This document shows, one piece after another, positions 1-6,134 of a stretch of DNA of 8,407 nt (positions within the stretch are counted from its first letter, which is position 1; every line of letters starts with the position of its first letter). A program made the position numbers and the translations under genes. The stretch lies in the NCBI GenBank assembly GCA_012842325.1, contig DUTA01000001.1, positions 1-8,407 on the forward strand, given 5' to 3'. Below the pieces are notes generated by a model, which saw only the letters and a program-made list of their open reading frames with translations, had not been told where the DNA came from and did not search any database. This DNA is from Bacillota bacterium. Its GTDB lineage: Bacteria; Bacillota; DTU030.

Positions 1-26
1 GCGATGTCTACGCCATCGCTCTTCAT
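1..26 (-). CDS. 5' end of an unidentified gene, cut by the left window edge
   Basis: An ATG at 24-26 opens a frame reading MKSDGVDI before the window ends, so only eight codons are visible. The start is supported by an AAAGGAG Shine-Dalgarno sequence (minus strand, 36-42) with 9 nt to the ATG. It is also supported by its position about 290 nt downstream of, and co-directional with, the C11 peptidase gene, beyond that gene's probable terminator. Eight residues are too few to assign a family, and I do not recognise the N-terminus. The ribosome binding site lies within a perfect 10-bp inverted repeat, described separately. It could be a chance ATG after an SD-like sequence, but the SD quality and spacing match the other genes here. 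Confidence 0.55.
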
Positions 27-68
27 GAGACCTCGCTCCTTTCTGTCTATCTGTTGGTGCGAGGTCTC
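27..68 (-). promoter_or_regulatory. Perfect 10-bp inverted repeat enclosing the ribosome binding site of the left-edge gene
   Basis: GAGACCTCGC and GCGAGGTCTC (27-36 and 59-68) are perfectly complementary and separated by 22 nt. Read on the minus strand, the downstream arm abuts the ATG at 24-26. The loop carries AGAAAGGA, so the Shine-Dalgarno core AAAGGAG sits in the loop with its last G in the stem. The hairpin could modulate translation, or the repeat could be a DNA operator. On the plus strand the repeat is followed by TATTTTTAT, so it might also act as a weak terminator for anything transcribed rightward. I match it to no named riboswitch or T-box. Confidence 0.5.
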
Positions 69-201
69 TATTTTTATCTCCACACGCGTTTTTCCTGCCA
101 CCGCCTACCAAAACTTTACGCTAACTTCCCGCCCCGGTGCTGGACCTTCTTCCCTTCCGCAGACGGCTGATGATTTTCCGGGCAAGGTACCGGATCACCG
201 G

Positions 202-246
202 AAAAAAATGCCTTCTGCCTCCCGGATTGGGACGGACAGCCGGCAT
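202..246 (-). terminator. Probable intrinsic terminator of the C11 peptidase gene
   Basis: On the minus strand, ATGCC (242-246) pairs with GGCAT (208-212). A 2x2 internal loop follows, then CTGTC (235-239) pairs with GGCAG (215-219) with one G-U, closing a 15-nt loop. A run of seven T (202-208) follows, shared at its first base with the stem. It lies about 75 nt past the stop of the peptidase gene. The stem is interrupted, so efficiency is uncertain, but the T-run placement is right. Confidence 0.5.
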
Positions 247-318
247 CCGCAGCTGCCAGCAGACCAAAAAGGGGAGGAGAAGGCCTGGGAATTTAATGTA
301 TTATTGGCTTTTCAACAG
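247..318. other. Non-coding 3' flank of the peptidase gene
   Basis: Together with 69-201 this makes up the roughly 290-nt gap between the peptidase stop and the left-edge start codon. Apart from the terminator at 202-246 and the hairpin at 27-68 I see no gene. A plus-strand frame crosses the gap and runs into the antisense of the peptidase, but it has no ribosome binding site and no recognisable protein features. Confidence 0.5.
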
Positions 319-2286
319 CTATTCGATAAACTCCACTTCCACAAAATCGGTGTAATACTCATTCTGCTGGACATCGATGAGGTAAAAGCCGTAGAGATAG
401 ACTTCGCCCGGATTGACCTCCAGCCACTCTAATTCAAGTTCATCGTCAACGGTGAACTCCTCTCCCTCGTACCAATCTTCCAGTTCCATGTCCTCATCCT
501 CGCCGAAGTACTCGGCGTAATACAGGAATTTAAGCCTGTCTCCCTCCTTGATTTCAAGGAGGTTCTTGGCGGCCATCCCCGTTTCGCTGCTCAAGGGCCG
601 GGCACCGATGATCTTTCCGTCAGGGTTGGCCGCATCAAAGACGGCGATAATATCCACATCTTCGCCGTTGAGGACGGCTGGTATGGCGTACTTGCCGCCG
701 CTCTCAGTCCGCTCAATCTCATACAGGCAGACGAAGTCACCGTTGATCCCCGGCCAGATGCCGTCAAATTCCGTGACAATGGTTCCATCCGCGGCGATTT
801 CTACTGCACTGGTCTCGCCCAGCATAAAGTAATAATCCTCTTCTCCGGGAACAGGCTCCCACACGGTAAAGTATATCTCCAGCAGGTTTTCCAGCTCTTC
901 CTGGGTCAGCCGGATGGTGTAATCCCCGTCCTCGTTCATTTCCGGTATCTGATCGGACAGGTCCAGGGGGGCAATACTTTCCCCGGTAAGTTCCGAGGCA
1001 AAGTTAACAAGGAAGTTGGTGTAGTGGGGATTCATGGCCAGGGCCTTGTATGTTTCCACCGCTTCCTCCGCCTGTTCTTTCCCGCCGAAAACAAAATAGG
1101 TGGAGAGGCCGGCGGCACCTTGTACCCCTTCCGAATACCTGTTGTAAACAACGGCATTGGCAACCGCCTGGATTACCGCCTCAGCTTCGTCCGGATAGTA
1201 AGGGGCCAGTTGGGCGGCCATGCTGCAGATGTCTACCATATCGCAATTGTTGTCGCGGGGACTGCCGCCGCCGAAGGTTTTGGTATTGTTGCGGGATTTG
1301 GCAAACTGTTTGAAGGTTAATTGGGAGAAGTCTTCATTGCAGGCGGCCATCAGGTCTCCCATGGCCTGCAGCACCTCATCGACGCCGGAGAGATCTATAA
1401 CGGAAAGGGTTGCATCCTGGCCGCTGCCGGCGTAAAAGTCTACGAATTTATCGGCAATGATTTGTCCCAGTTCGGCCCCTCCCAGCTGCGGGTTGGCGCC
1501 GAGGTCCGCCAAAAAGGTATAATCCCAGCCAAAGCCCGGCTCCAGGTCCTCGGAAGCAATCAGGTAGTGGGCATAATCCTGGGCTATGGCTGCTGTTTCA
1601 ACGGTTGCCATCAAGCAGGCATCGAAGCCGATGAACTCCAGTTTGGTCTCGGCAGCCAGGGATTTTTCCAGGGCCAGATTCAATTCCAGGAGGGTCAAAC
1701 CGTCGTAATCAAAGTTTTCATCTACCCCAAAGCCGGCGATGGAGCCTCCCCCGTGGTTCCAGAGGATGAGCCCGTATTTGTCCGCCGGGAAGCCCGTCAT
1801 GCCAAAATCGATGAAGCTGGCCAGGGTTCCGGCATCACCCATGCTGCACGGCCCGACATCGGCGATAAACTCCAGGTCTCCACCCGCAACCCGGTACAGG
1901 GTGCAGGTGTCACCGGGTATAAGGCCATTCTGCCACTGCAGGGCGCCCCCGGTCAGTACGAGAAAATTTATGTTTTCCTCGTTAAACCCTGCTGTGATGA
2001 TCTCCAATAGGTCTCCCGTTGCCATGCCTGCTTCCGTCTCCAGGTCCGAACCGTTTAAGTAGAGCATAATGGTGTAGGGCTTAGGTACCTGCTCATCAAC
2101 AGAGAAAAGAGCCTCATCCACGTCCCAGGGAGTAAAGGAAAGGCCGCTGAAAGAAACCATCTGGCCGTTGCGTTCCAGGCCGCCCTGGGAGGCCGGGGCC
2201 TCTTCTTCCTCGGAACAGCCGGGCAGGATTATGGCGCTGAGGCTCACCAAAAGAAAAAGAATTAGCATTTTCCTGAAAAAATTCAT
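319..2286 (-). CDS. Secreted C11 (clostripain-family) cysteine peptidase lipoprotein
   Basis: A 655-residue predicted surface lipoprotein. Residues 1-23 form a lipoprotein signal: N-terminal Arg/Lys, a hydrophobic core at 7-21, then LPGC with Cys24 as the lipidation site. A Ser/Glu-rich linker follows. The peptidase domain starts near residue 70 (YTIMLYLNGSDLE). It carries the two family C11 signatures, LILWNHGGG (catalytic His178) and FDACLMA (catalytic Cys224), then MVDICSMA near 360. Known C11 enzymes cleave after Arg or Lys; the specificity here is inferred. The last 200 or so residues are strongly acidic (for example EDEDMELEDW) and I assign them no named domain. The start is the ATG at 2286, because AGGAGG lies 7 nt upstream; a TTG nine codons earlier would place that SD inside the gene. 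It appears to be transcribed alone. The substrate is unknown. Confidence 0.9.
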   Translation of the reverse strand: MNFFRKMLILFLLVSLSAIILPGCSEEEEAPASQGGLERNGQMVSFSGLSFTPWDVDEALFSVDEQVPKPYTIMLYLNGSDLETEAGMATGDLLEIITAGFNEENINFLVLTGGALQWQNGLIPGDTCTLYRVAGGDLEFIADVGPCSMGDAGTLASFIDFGMTGFPADKYGLILWNHGGGSIAGFGVDENFDYDGLTLLELNLALEKSLAAETKLEFIGFDACLMATVETAAIAQDYAHYLIASEDLEPGFGWDYTFLADLGANPQLGGAELGQIIADKFVDFYAGSGQDATLSVIDLSGVDEVLQAMGDLMAACNEDFSQLTFKQFAKSRNNTKTFGGGSPRDNNCDMVDICSMAAQLAPYYPDEAEAVIQAVANAVVYNRYSEGVQGAAGLSTYFVFGGKEQAEEAVETYKALAMNPHYTNFLVNFASELTGESIAPLDLSDQIPEMNEDGDYTIRLTQEELENLLEIYFTVWEPVPGEEDYYFMLGETSAVEIAADGTIVTEFDGIWPGINGDFVCLYEIERTESGGKYAIPAVLNGEDVDIIAVFDAANPDGKIIGARPLSSETGMAAKNLLEIKEGDRLKFLYYAEYFGEDEDMELEDWYEGEEFTVDDELELEWLEVNPGEVYLYGFYLIDVQQNEYYTDFVEVEFIE

Positions 2287-2287
2287 G

Positions 2288-2486
2288 TCTTTGCCTCCTC
2301 TTTTCTTCTTCAAACCCCGGTCTCGCTTACCTTTTGCGTCTTCCTGCAGGAAAGGGTAGGTATCGCCTCCTTTGCTGTATTAATCCCTTACAGGTAGTTA
2401 AAAAATATCACCTCCTGCCCGGCGCTACCGTTAAACCATCTATGTAGGCCCCACCCGGCCCGGAGGATGCCGGGTGAAGCGGGTAT
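2288..2486 (-). other. Peptidase upstream region with SD-like sequences lacking start codons
   Basis: This 200-nt gap lies between the azlD stop and the peptidase start. It holds a GC hairpin just past azlD (2452-2476), a perfect 12-bp palindrome TTCCTGCAGGAA (2341-2352), and two strong SD-like sequences: AGGAGGTGAT at 2407-2416 and AAAGGAGG at 2366-2373 (minus strand). Neither is followed by ATG, GTG or TTG at usable distance. The third, AGGAGG at 2294-2299, serves the peptidase gene. I find no convincing sigma-A promoter; the best pair (TTTTTT, 17 nt, TAATAC) is weak. Confidence 0.4.
2452..2476 (-). terminator. GC-rich hairpin after azlD, no U-tract
   Basis: CACCCGGC (2452-2459) and GCCGGGTG (2469-2476) form a perfect 8-bp stem with a 9-nt loop, starting 10 nt past the azlD stop. 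On the minus strand it is followed by GGGGCCTACATAG, not a T-run, so it is not a classical intrinsic terminator. It could stabilise the mRNA 3' end or be an atypical terminator. Confidence 0.35.
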
Positions 2487-2810
2487 TCACGAAATCAACT
2501 TGTTGAGGATTATAATAACTCCCATCCCCAGGACAATGGTAAGCAGGATGTTTCGGGTTTTGTAGGCGGTAAAGGCGGCGATAATACCCGCCAGCAGGTA
2601 GCTGTTGTTGAGGGACAGATCGAGATAACCCTGGGGCAGCAGCAGTTGTGGCACGATGAGGGCGGTCAGGATGGCAGTGGGGACATGTTTTAACCACCTT
2701 TCCAGCCAGCCCGGACTGCCGGCGCGGGCAAAGATGAGCTGGGCGCCGATCCGGGTGAGGTAGGTGGCAGCGGCCATGCCGAGGATGATCAGCAGTATCT
2801 TACCGTTCAT
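2487..2810 (-). CDS. azlD: AzlD-family branched-chain amino acid transport subunit
   Basis: A 107-residue, very hydrophobic membrane protein of the usual AzlD length. Helical segments are visible at about 4-22, 42-60, 68-84 and 88-105. The N-terminal GMAAATYLTR and the central RWLKHVPTAILTAL stretches match the AzlD pattern as I know it. AzlD is the small partner of AzlC; together they form an inner-membrane exporter, known for branched-chain amino acids or their analogues (B. subtilis azlCD, related to E. coli ygaZH). The substrate here is inferred. The ATG lies inside the 3' end of azlC (11-bp overlap in another frame). It has AAAGGAG 8 nt upstream within azlC, so the two are probably translationally coupled. 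Confidence 0.88.
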   Translation of the reverse strand: MNGKILLIILGMAAATYLTRIGAQLIFARAGSPGWLERWLKHVPTAILTALIVPQLLLPQGYLDLSLNNSYLLAGIIAAFTAYKTRNILLTIVLGMGVIIILNKLIS

Positions 2811-3519
2811 GGGTATTGCTCCTTTCCATCATTCCCCCCACCAGGGTGGCAGCCACGGCGGCGACAATAATGTACCAGCTGCCGGGCAGGTACAGGGCAC
2901 CCAGGACGGCACAGAGGGCCGCCACCAGGGCGACGACCAGGGCCGTCCCGTTGGTCAGGCGGGGGATCAGGAGGGTAAGGAAGGTGGCCGGCAGGGCAAA
3001 ATCAATCCCCCATTCCAGGGGGTCGGGGATGCTCTGGTAAAATAGCGCTCCCAGGAAGGTGGCCAGGATCCAGATGAGATAGAGGAGGGTGTTGACGCCC
3101 CAGTTGTATAGGGCATCATAACCCTTTCTGTCACTGCGGCTGGCCACCAGGGCGTAGCTTTCATCGGTCAGGCCGAAGGCCAGGTAGTAGCCGAGGGGCC
3201 GGGGCAGCTTCAGGTGATGGGGGACCATATAAGCCCCCATCAGGAGGTGGCGCAGGTTGACGAGCAAGGTAGTGAGGACGATGAGCCCCCAGCCAGCCGT
3301 GCCGGAAGCGAGCATGCCGAGGGCGATAAACTGGGAAGCCCCTGCATAAACCGCCGCCGACATGAAGGTGATCTCAAAGGTGGAAAGGCCGGCGGTCCGG
3401 CCCATGATGCCGCAGGTCAGGCCGAAGGGGATGTAGCCCGCACACATGGGCAGGCAGTCCTGGAGCACCTCCCACCAGATGCCGGTCTGCTGCTGTTGCC
3501 TGGTTTCCTTCTTTTCCAT
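2800..3519 (-). CDS. azlC: AzlC-family branched-chain amino acid exporter, large subunit
   Basis: A 239-residue integral membrane protein. Family features in order are PFGLTCGIMGRTAGLS (31-46), MSAAVYAGASQFIALGML (53-70), NLRHLLMGAYM (88-98) and FGLTDESYAL (115-124). Further hydrophobic helices lie at about 140-160, 172-186, 190-210 and 214-230. These match the AzlC/YgaZ family, which exports branched-chain amino acids with AzlD. The frame stays open upstream to an ATG at 3618. I chose the ATG at 3519 because AAAGGAG lies about 10 nt before it, and because the strong promoter at 3548-3576 would start transcription near 3541, inside the longer version. Sporadic substrate claims exist for this family, so the substrate is inferred, not seen. 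Confidence 0.92.
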   Translation of the reverse strand: MEKKETRQQQQTGIWWEVLQDCLPMCAGYIPFGLTCGIMGRTAGLSTFEITFMSAAVYAGASQFIALGMLASGTAGWGLIVLTTLLVNLRHLLMGAYMVPHHLKLPRPLGYYLAFGLTDESYALVASRSDRKGYDALYNWGVNTLLYLIWILATFLGALFYQSIPDPLEWGIDFALPATFLTLLIPRLTNGTALVVALVAALCAVLGALYLPGSWYIIVAAVAATLVGGMMERSNTHER

Positions 3520-3547
3520 CGGGGCCTGTCTCCTTTCATTCCTTCTT

Positions 3548-3576
3548 ATTATAATCAAGAAAGGTGAACAGGGCAA
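3548..3576 (-). promoter_or_regulatory. Sigma-A promoter of azlCD
   Basis: On the minus strand, TTGCCC (3571-3576) and a consensus TATAAT (3548-3553) are separated by exactly 17 nt. The predicted transcription start is near 3541, giving a leader of about 22 nt that holds only the ribosome binding site. No attenuator or T-box fits in so short a leader, so any regulation would be at the promoter. Confidence 0.75.
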
Positions 3577-3632
3577 TGATAACTGCCGGCACCCCGGCTG
3601 GAGTGTCAAGAAGGACAAGGGGGTCCTTTGCC

Positions 3633-3661
3633 TTGACCTGGCGGAAAATGATGGCTAAAAT
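3633..3661 (+). promoter_or_regulatory. Sigma-A promoter of the HD hydrolase gene
   Basis: TTGACC (3633-3638), a 17-nt spacer and TAAAAT (3656-3661) make a near-consensus promoter. Transcription would start near 3668, about 45 nt before the ATG at 3713. It is divergent from the azlCD promoter, with the two -35 boxes about 57 nt apart, so one bound regulator could affect both. Confidence 0.72.
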
Positions 3662-3712
3662 AGAGGAAAAAGTAATGGGGTAAATTATTAAGATAAGGAA
3701 GGAAGGGTTTGC

Positions 3713-4294
3713 ATGGCAACCAAAGTACCCACCCGGGAAGAGGCCTACCAGCTTCTCACCAGGTACATTAAGAGTGAGAGTCTCATCAATCACGCCCTGG
3801 CTGTGGAAGCGGTGATGGCCCATTTCGCGGAGCAATTCGATCCGGAAAACAAGGAAAAATGGCGGGTAATCGGGCTGGTCCACGACCTGGATTATGAAAT
3901 GTATCCCGAGGAACACTGCCGGAAGGTCAGGGAGCTTCTCGAGGAAGAGAACTGGCCCGAGGACTATATCCGGGCAATCCAGAGCCACGGCTGGAATATT
4001 TGCTCCGATGTGGAGCCCGTGGAAAAGATGGAAAAGGTGCTGTATACCATCGATGAGCTGACGGGACTAATTGTGGCGGCCGTCCTCATGCGTCCCAGCA
4101 AGAGCGTCCTGGATCTTAATGTCAAGTCCTTGAAAAAGAAATGGAAGCAAAAGAGCTTTGCCGCCGGCGTCAACCGGGAGGTAATTGAGGCGGGAGCCCG
4201 GATGCTGGGCATGGACCTGGATGAAGTCTTTGCCGAAACCATCAAGGCGATGCAGGGGGCGGCGGAAGAACTGGGCCTGAAGGGAAACCTCTAA
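3713..4294 (+). CDS. HD-domain hydrolase of the COG2316 type
   Basis: A 193-residue soluble protein with the HD-superfamily metal ligands in order: His27 (NHALAVEAVM), His57-Asp58 (GLVHDLDYE), His92 (SHGW) and probably Asp114 (TIDELTG). Only the order and spacing of these residues are visible, not bound metal. The later segments LTGLIVAAVLMRPSK (116-130), VKSLKKKWKQKSFAAGVNR and the C-terminal LGMDLDEVF resemble the predicted HD hydrolases of COG2316, recalled from memory. The family acts on phosphoester bonds in general, but the physiological substrate of this subgroup is unknown to me. The start is well set: AAGGAAGG repeats (3695-3707) precede the ATG, and a good promoter lies upstream. 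It is a single-gene unit ending in a strong terminator. Confidence 0.85.
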   Translation: MATKVPTREEAYQLLTRYIKSESLINHALAVEAVMAHFAEQFDPENKEKWRVIGLVHDLDYEMYPEEHCRKVRELLEEENWPEDYIRAIQSHGWNICSDVEPVEKMEKVLYTIDELTGLIVAAVLMRPSKSVLDLNVKSLKKKWKQKSFAAGVNREVIEAGARMLGMDLDEVFAETIKAMQGAAEELGLKGNL

Positions 4295-4316
4295 AACCCC
4301 CTTTTGTTAGAAAGAC

Positions 4317-4366
4317 AAAGAAGGATGAACACCTGCGGGCGGAGGCAGGGTTCATCCTTCTTTTTT
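4317..4366 (+). terminator. Strong intrinsic terminator between convergent genes, possibly bidirectional
   Basis: AAGAAGGATGAAC (4318-4330) pairs perfectly with GTTCATCCTTCTT (4350-4362). After a bulged A, CCTGC (4332-4336) pairs with GCAGG (4345-4349), closing an 8-nt loop. Six T (4361-4366) follow on the plus strand, about 25 nt past the HD hydrolase stop. On the minus strand the tail reads TTTGTCTTTCT, moderately U-rich, so it may also terminate the convergent kinase-like gene that ends at 4411. Confidence 0.9.
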
Positions 4367-4410
4367 GTCGGGCAGGGTCGAAGGAAACGGGGAAAAGATC
4401 ACGAAGTATT

Positions 4411-5058
4411 TCACTGCGTGGACAGCAGCCGGGCCTGGATAATCCCCGCCGTCTCTGCCGGGGTTTTGTCCGAGGTGTCGACGGCGATTACAGGCAAAAG
4501 GGACCGGGCGGCCAATTCCACGGCCAGTTTCTGGCGCTCCAGGAAGGCGCCGACAATGGCGGCCGGGGTACTGCCGTAGCGGTGCAGGTATTTGAGCCAG
4601 CAGGGATGCCGGCGGGAGAAAAGCCTCTTTTCCAGGACCTCGGCCTGCACGGTAAGGAGGACAAGGGTGGCGTTGAGCTTTTTCAGCCTTCGGTCCAGGG
4701 GCCTGACCATCTCCCAGGTCATGTAGGGGAAGCGAAAGACATGGGTAAGGTGAAAGCGCTCCAGGAGGAAGGAAAAGTCGGCTTCCGCGGGGATCTCCCG
4801 GGGCCAGCCCCGTTCCCGGCGGCGCAGCTCCAGGCCTTCGAGAAAGGCCACCAGCTCCTCCAGCAGGGCCAGATGATCCCCGGGCTTGAGGGTGCCCTCC
4901 TGTTCTTTCCTTTCCAGAACCCGCTGGGTATGATATTCTGTTAGTACCAGCTGGGAGGGAGGTCGGTCTTCCTGCCCCTGTTGCAAATGGAGCAGGGCAT
5001 TCAGGACCGCTGTTTTGCCGCTGCCCGATATCCCCTCGATGATCAGTCCTCGGGCCAC
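4411..5058 (-). CDS. P-loop kinase-like protein, thymidylate/deoxynucleoside kinase fold
   Basis: A 215-residue protein. It opens with a beta-strand and Walker A motif, GISGSGKT (9-16, Lys15). It then has LTEYHTQRVLE (39-49) where nucleoside-monophosphate and deoxynucleoside kinases hold the substrate, LLERFHLTHVF (98-108, compare the ERS/DRY-type motif), and a strand LVLLTVQ (132-138). After that comes an Arg-rich LID-like stretch (KRLFSRRHP, 144-152). I infer a nucleotide- or nucleoside-kinase fold; the substrate is unknown, and a general AAA-type ATPase call is possible. A GTG at 5058 is preferred because GGAAAGG lies about 9 nt before it. A TTG at 5076 lengthens it by six residues but has no SD. 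It stands alone: convergent to the HD hydrolase and divergent from the deacetylase. No clear promoter is visible. Confidence 0.72.
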   Translation of the reverse strand: MARGLIIEGISGSGKTAVLNALLHLQQGQEDRPPSQLVLTEYHTQRVLERKEQEGTLKPGDHLALLEELVAFLEGLELRRRERGWPREIPAEADFSFLLERFHLTHVFRFPYMTWEMVRPLDRRLKKLNATLVLLTVQAEVLEKRLFSRRHPCWLKYLHRYGSTPAAIVGAFLERQKLAVELAARSLLPVIAVDTSDKTPAETAGIIQARLLSTQ

Positions 5059-5194
5059 AGTCCCCACCCTTTCCAATGGTGCAGTTGCCAGACCACCGAT
5101 CCTTTATTCTCTCTCCGGCCCTGTTTCCCCTTTTTCATTTCGGTGCAAATTAAGGCGAGGATCCGGGAGCGACAAATTCGGGCAATTTTTTACT

Positions 5195-5218
5195 AAATGT
5201 TACGATCCGGAAACATTT
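5195..5218. repeat. Inverted repeat upstream of the deacetylase gene
   Basis: AAATGTT (5195-5201) and AACATTT (5212-5218) are a perfect 7-bp inverted repeat with a 10-nt spacer, about 50 nt before the deacetylase ATG and inside the divergent intergenic region (5059-5269). It could be an operator for either gene or a weak hairpin. GATCCGG occurs in the spacer and again at 5159-5165. I see no convincing promoter in this region for either gene. Confidence 0.35.
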
Positions 5219-5269
5219 GCCCTGCGAAATACGTCTTATCAACAGGTCAAGGTAAGGGAGAGGAGAAAA

Positions 5270-6118
5270 ATGAAATCCGGGTACGGGCAGGTTATTATCA
5301 TGGGCCTGGTTTTTTTGCTCATTGTCCTGAACCAGGTACAGCTTTCCACGGGAGCCGAATTGCATATTCCCGAACAAAATATACCGCTGCAGTTGAGCAG
5401 CAGCGGAACCGTCCAGTCCCTGGCGAAAAATATCATTTTTTCCCGGACCGAAGAGCTCCTGCTGCCTCCCCAGCAGACGGTGGCAGCTCCCTTACCGCTC
5501 CCGGAACTGCCGGAATTGGTCTTCAGCGGCACCGCCGTCGACAAGGTGGCCATCACCTTTGACGATGGACCCTATCCGGGAAAGACGGAGCAGTGCCTCG
5601 AGATCCTGTCCCAGTACGGCATCAGGGGGACTTTTTTTATCATTGGTGCATATGGGCTCCGGAACCCGGACCAGCTCCGCCTGATTGTGGAACAGGGCAG
5701 TGAGCTGGGCAGCCATTCCTGGGCCCATGGCCGCCTGGATAAAATGTCCCGGGAGGCGGTGCTGTCGGATCTGAAGCGGGTGGCAGACTTAATATACGAA
5801 GTTACCGGGCAGGAGGTCAGGTTCATCCGCCCGCCCTATGGCCGCTATTCCCGGACGGTTATTGCAGCGGCGGAAGAACTCCAGCAGCAGATTGTCCTGT
5901 GGAATGTGGACCCCAGGGATTGGGACAGGGCCTCGGCAAAGGAAATTGTCCAGAGGGTAATGGAGCAGGTGCGGCCGGGGTCCATCATCCTGCTCCACGA
6001 AGGGCATCCCAATACAATTAAAGCCCTGCCCCTGATTATTGAAGGACTGCAGGGGCGGGGCCTGCAGCCGGTATCGGTTTCAGAGCTGCTGCAGAGCTAC
6101 GGAGAGGAGACCTTATAG
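5270..6118 (+). CDS. Membrane-anchored polysaccharide deacetylase (CE4 family)
   Basis: A 282-residue extracytoplasmic enzyme. Residues 8-25 form a hydrophobic signal anchor. A Gln/Ser/Pro-rich spacer of about 60 residues follows, then the NodB-type domain from about residue 91. All five CE4 motifs are present: TFDDGP (96-101, Asp98 catalytic base, Asp99 metal ligand), SHSWAH (148-153, metal ligands His149 and His153), RPPYG (187-191), DPRDW (214-218) and LLHE (241-244, His243). Such enzymes remove N-acetyl groups from peptidoglycan or other cell-wall glycans; which one is used here is not visible. The start is the ATG at 5270, directly after GGGAGAGGAG. The frame is open 85 codons further up, but that part is low-complexity, lacks an SD and crosses the divergent spacer. 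A sporulation role, as for PdaB-like proteins, is possible but unproven. Confidence 0.92.
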   Translation: MKSGYGQVIIMGLVFLLIVLNQVQLSTGAELHIPEQNIPLQLSSSGTVQSLAKNIIFSRTEELLLPPQQTVAAPLPLPELPELVFSGTAVDKVAITFDDGPYPGKTEQCLEILSQYGIRGTFFIIGAYGLRNPDQLRLIVEQGSELGSHSWAHGRLDKMSREAVLSDLKRVADLIYEVTGQEVRFIRPPYGRYSRTVIAAAEELQQQIVLWNVDPRDWDRASAKEIVQRVMEQVRPGSIILLHEGHPNTIKALPLIIEGLQGRGLQPVSVSELLQSYGEETL

Positions 6119-6134
6119 CAGGGTTTCCTTTTTT
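6105..6134 (+). terminator. Intrinsic terminator overlapping the deacetylase stop codon
   Basis: AGGAGACC (6105-6112) pairs with GGTTTCCT (6122-6129) with one G-U, around a 9-nt loop that contains the TAG stop (6116-6118). Six T (6129-6134) follow, the first of them part of the stem. The left arm is the end of the coding sequence, so it would be covered by a terminating ribosome. The minus-strand tail has no T-run, so it would not serve the convergent carbamate kinase gene. Confidence 0.6.

Noticed and set aside
4..432. Plus-strand frame of 142 codons at the left end
   Set aside because: It has no Shine-Dalgarno sequence, crosses a terminator and a hairpin, and its second half is antisense to the peptidase gene. 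The composition is not protein-like.
1321..2010. Plus-strand frame of 229 codons inside the peptidase gene
   Set aside because: It is antisense to a protein with clear C11 motifs; the long frame follows from the codon bias of the real gene.
3536..3988. Minus-strand frame of 150 codons opposite the start of the HD hydrolase
   Set aside because: It overlaps two promoters and the HD hydrolase N-terminus and has no recognisable domain.
5144..5172. Possible minus-strand promoter TTGTCG, 17 nt, TAATTT for the kinase-like gene
   Set aside because: The spacing is right, but the -10 matches only three of six consensus bases, so it is too weak to list as a promoter.
5236..5244. DnaA-box-like TTATCAACA
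   Set aside because: It has one mismatch to TTATCCACA and is a single copy, with no AT-rich unwinding region or dnaA/dnaN context.
5015..5269. 85-codon upstream extension of the deacetylase frame
   Set aside because: It has no SD at its ATG, would overlap the kinase gene, and would place the signal anchor in the middle of the protein. The ATG at 5270 has a good SD.
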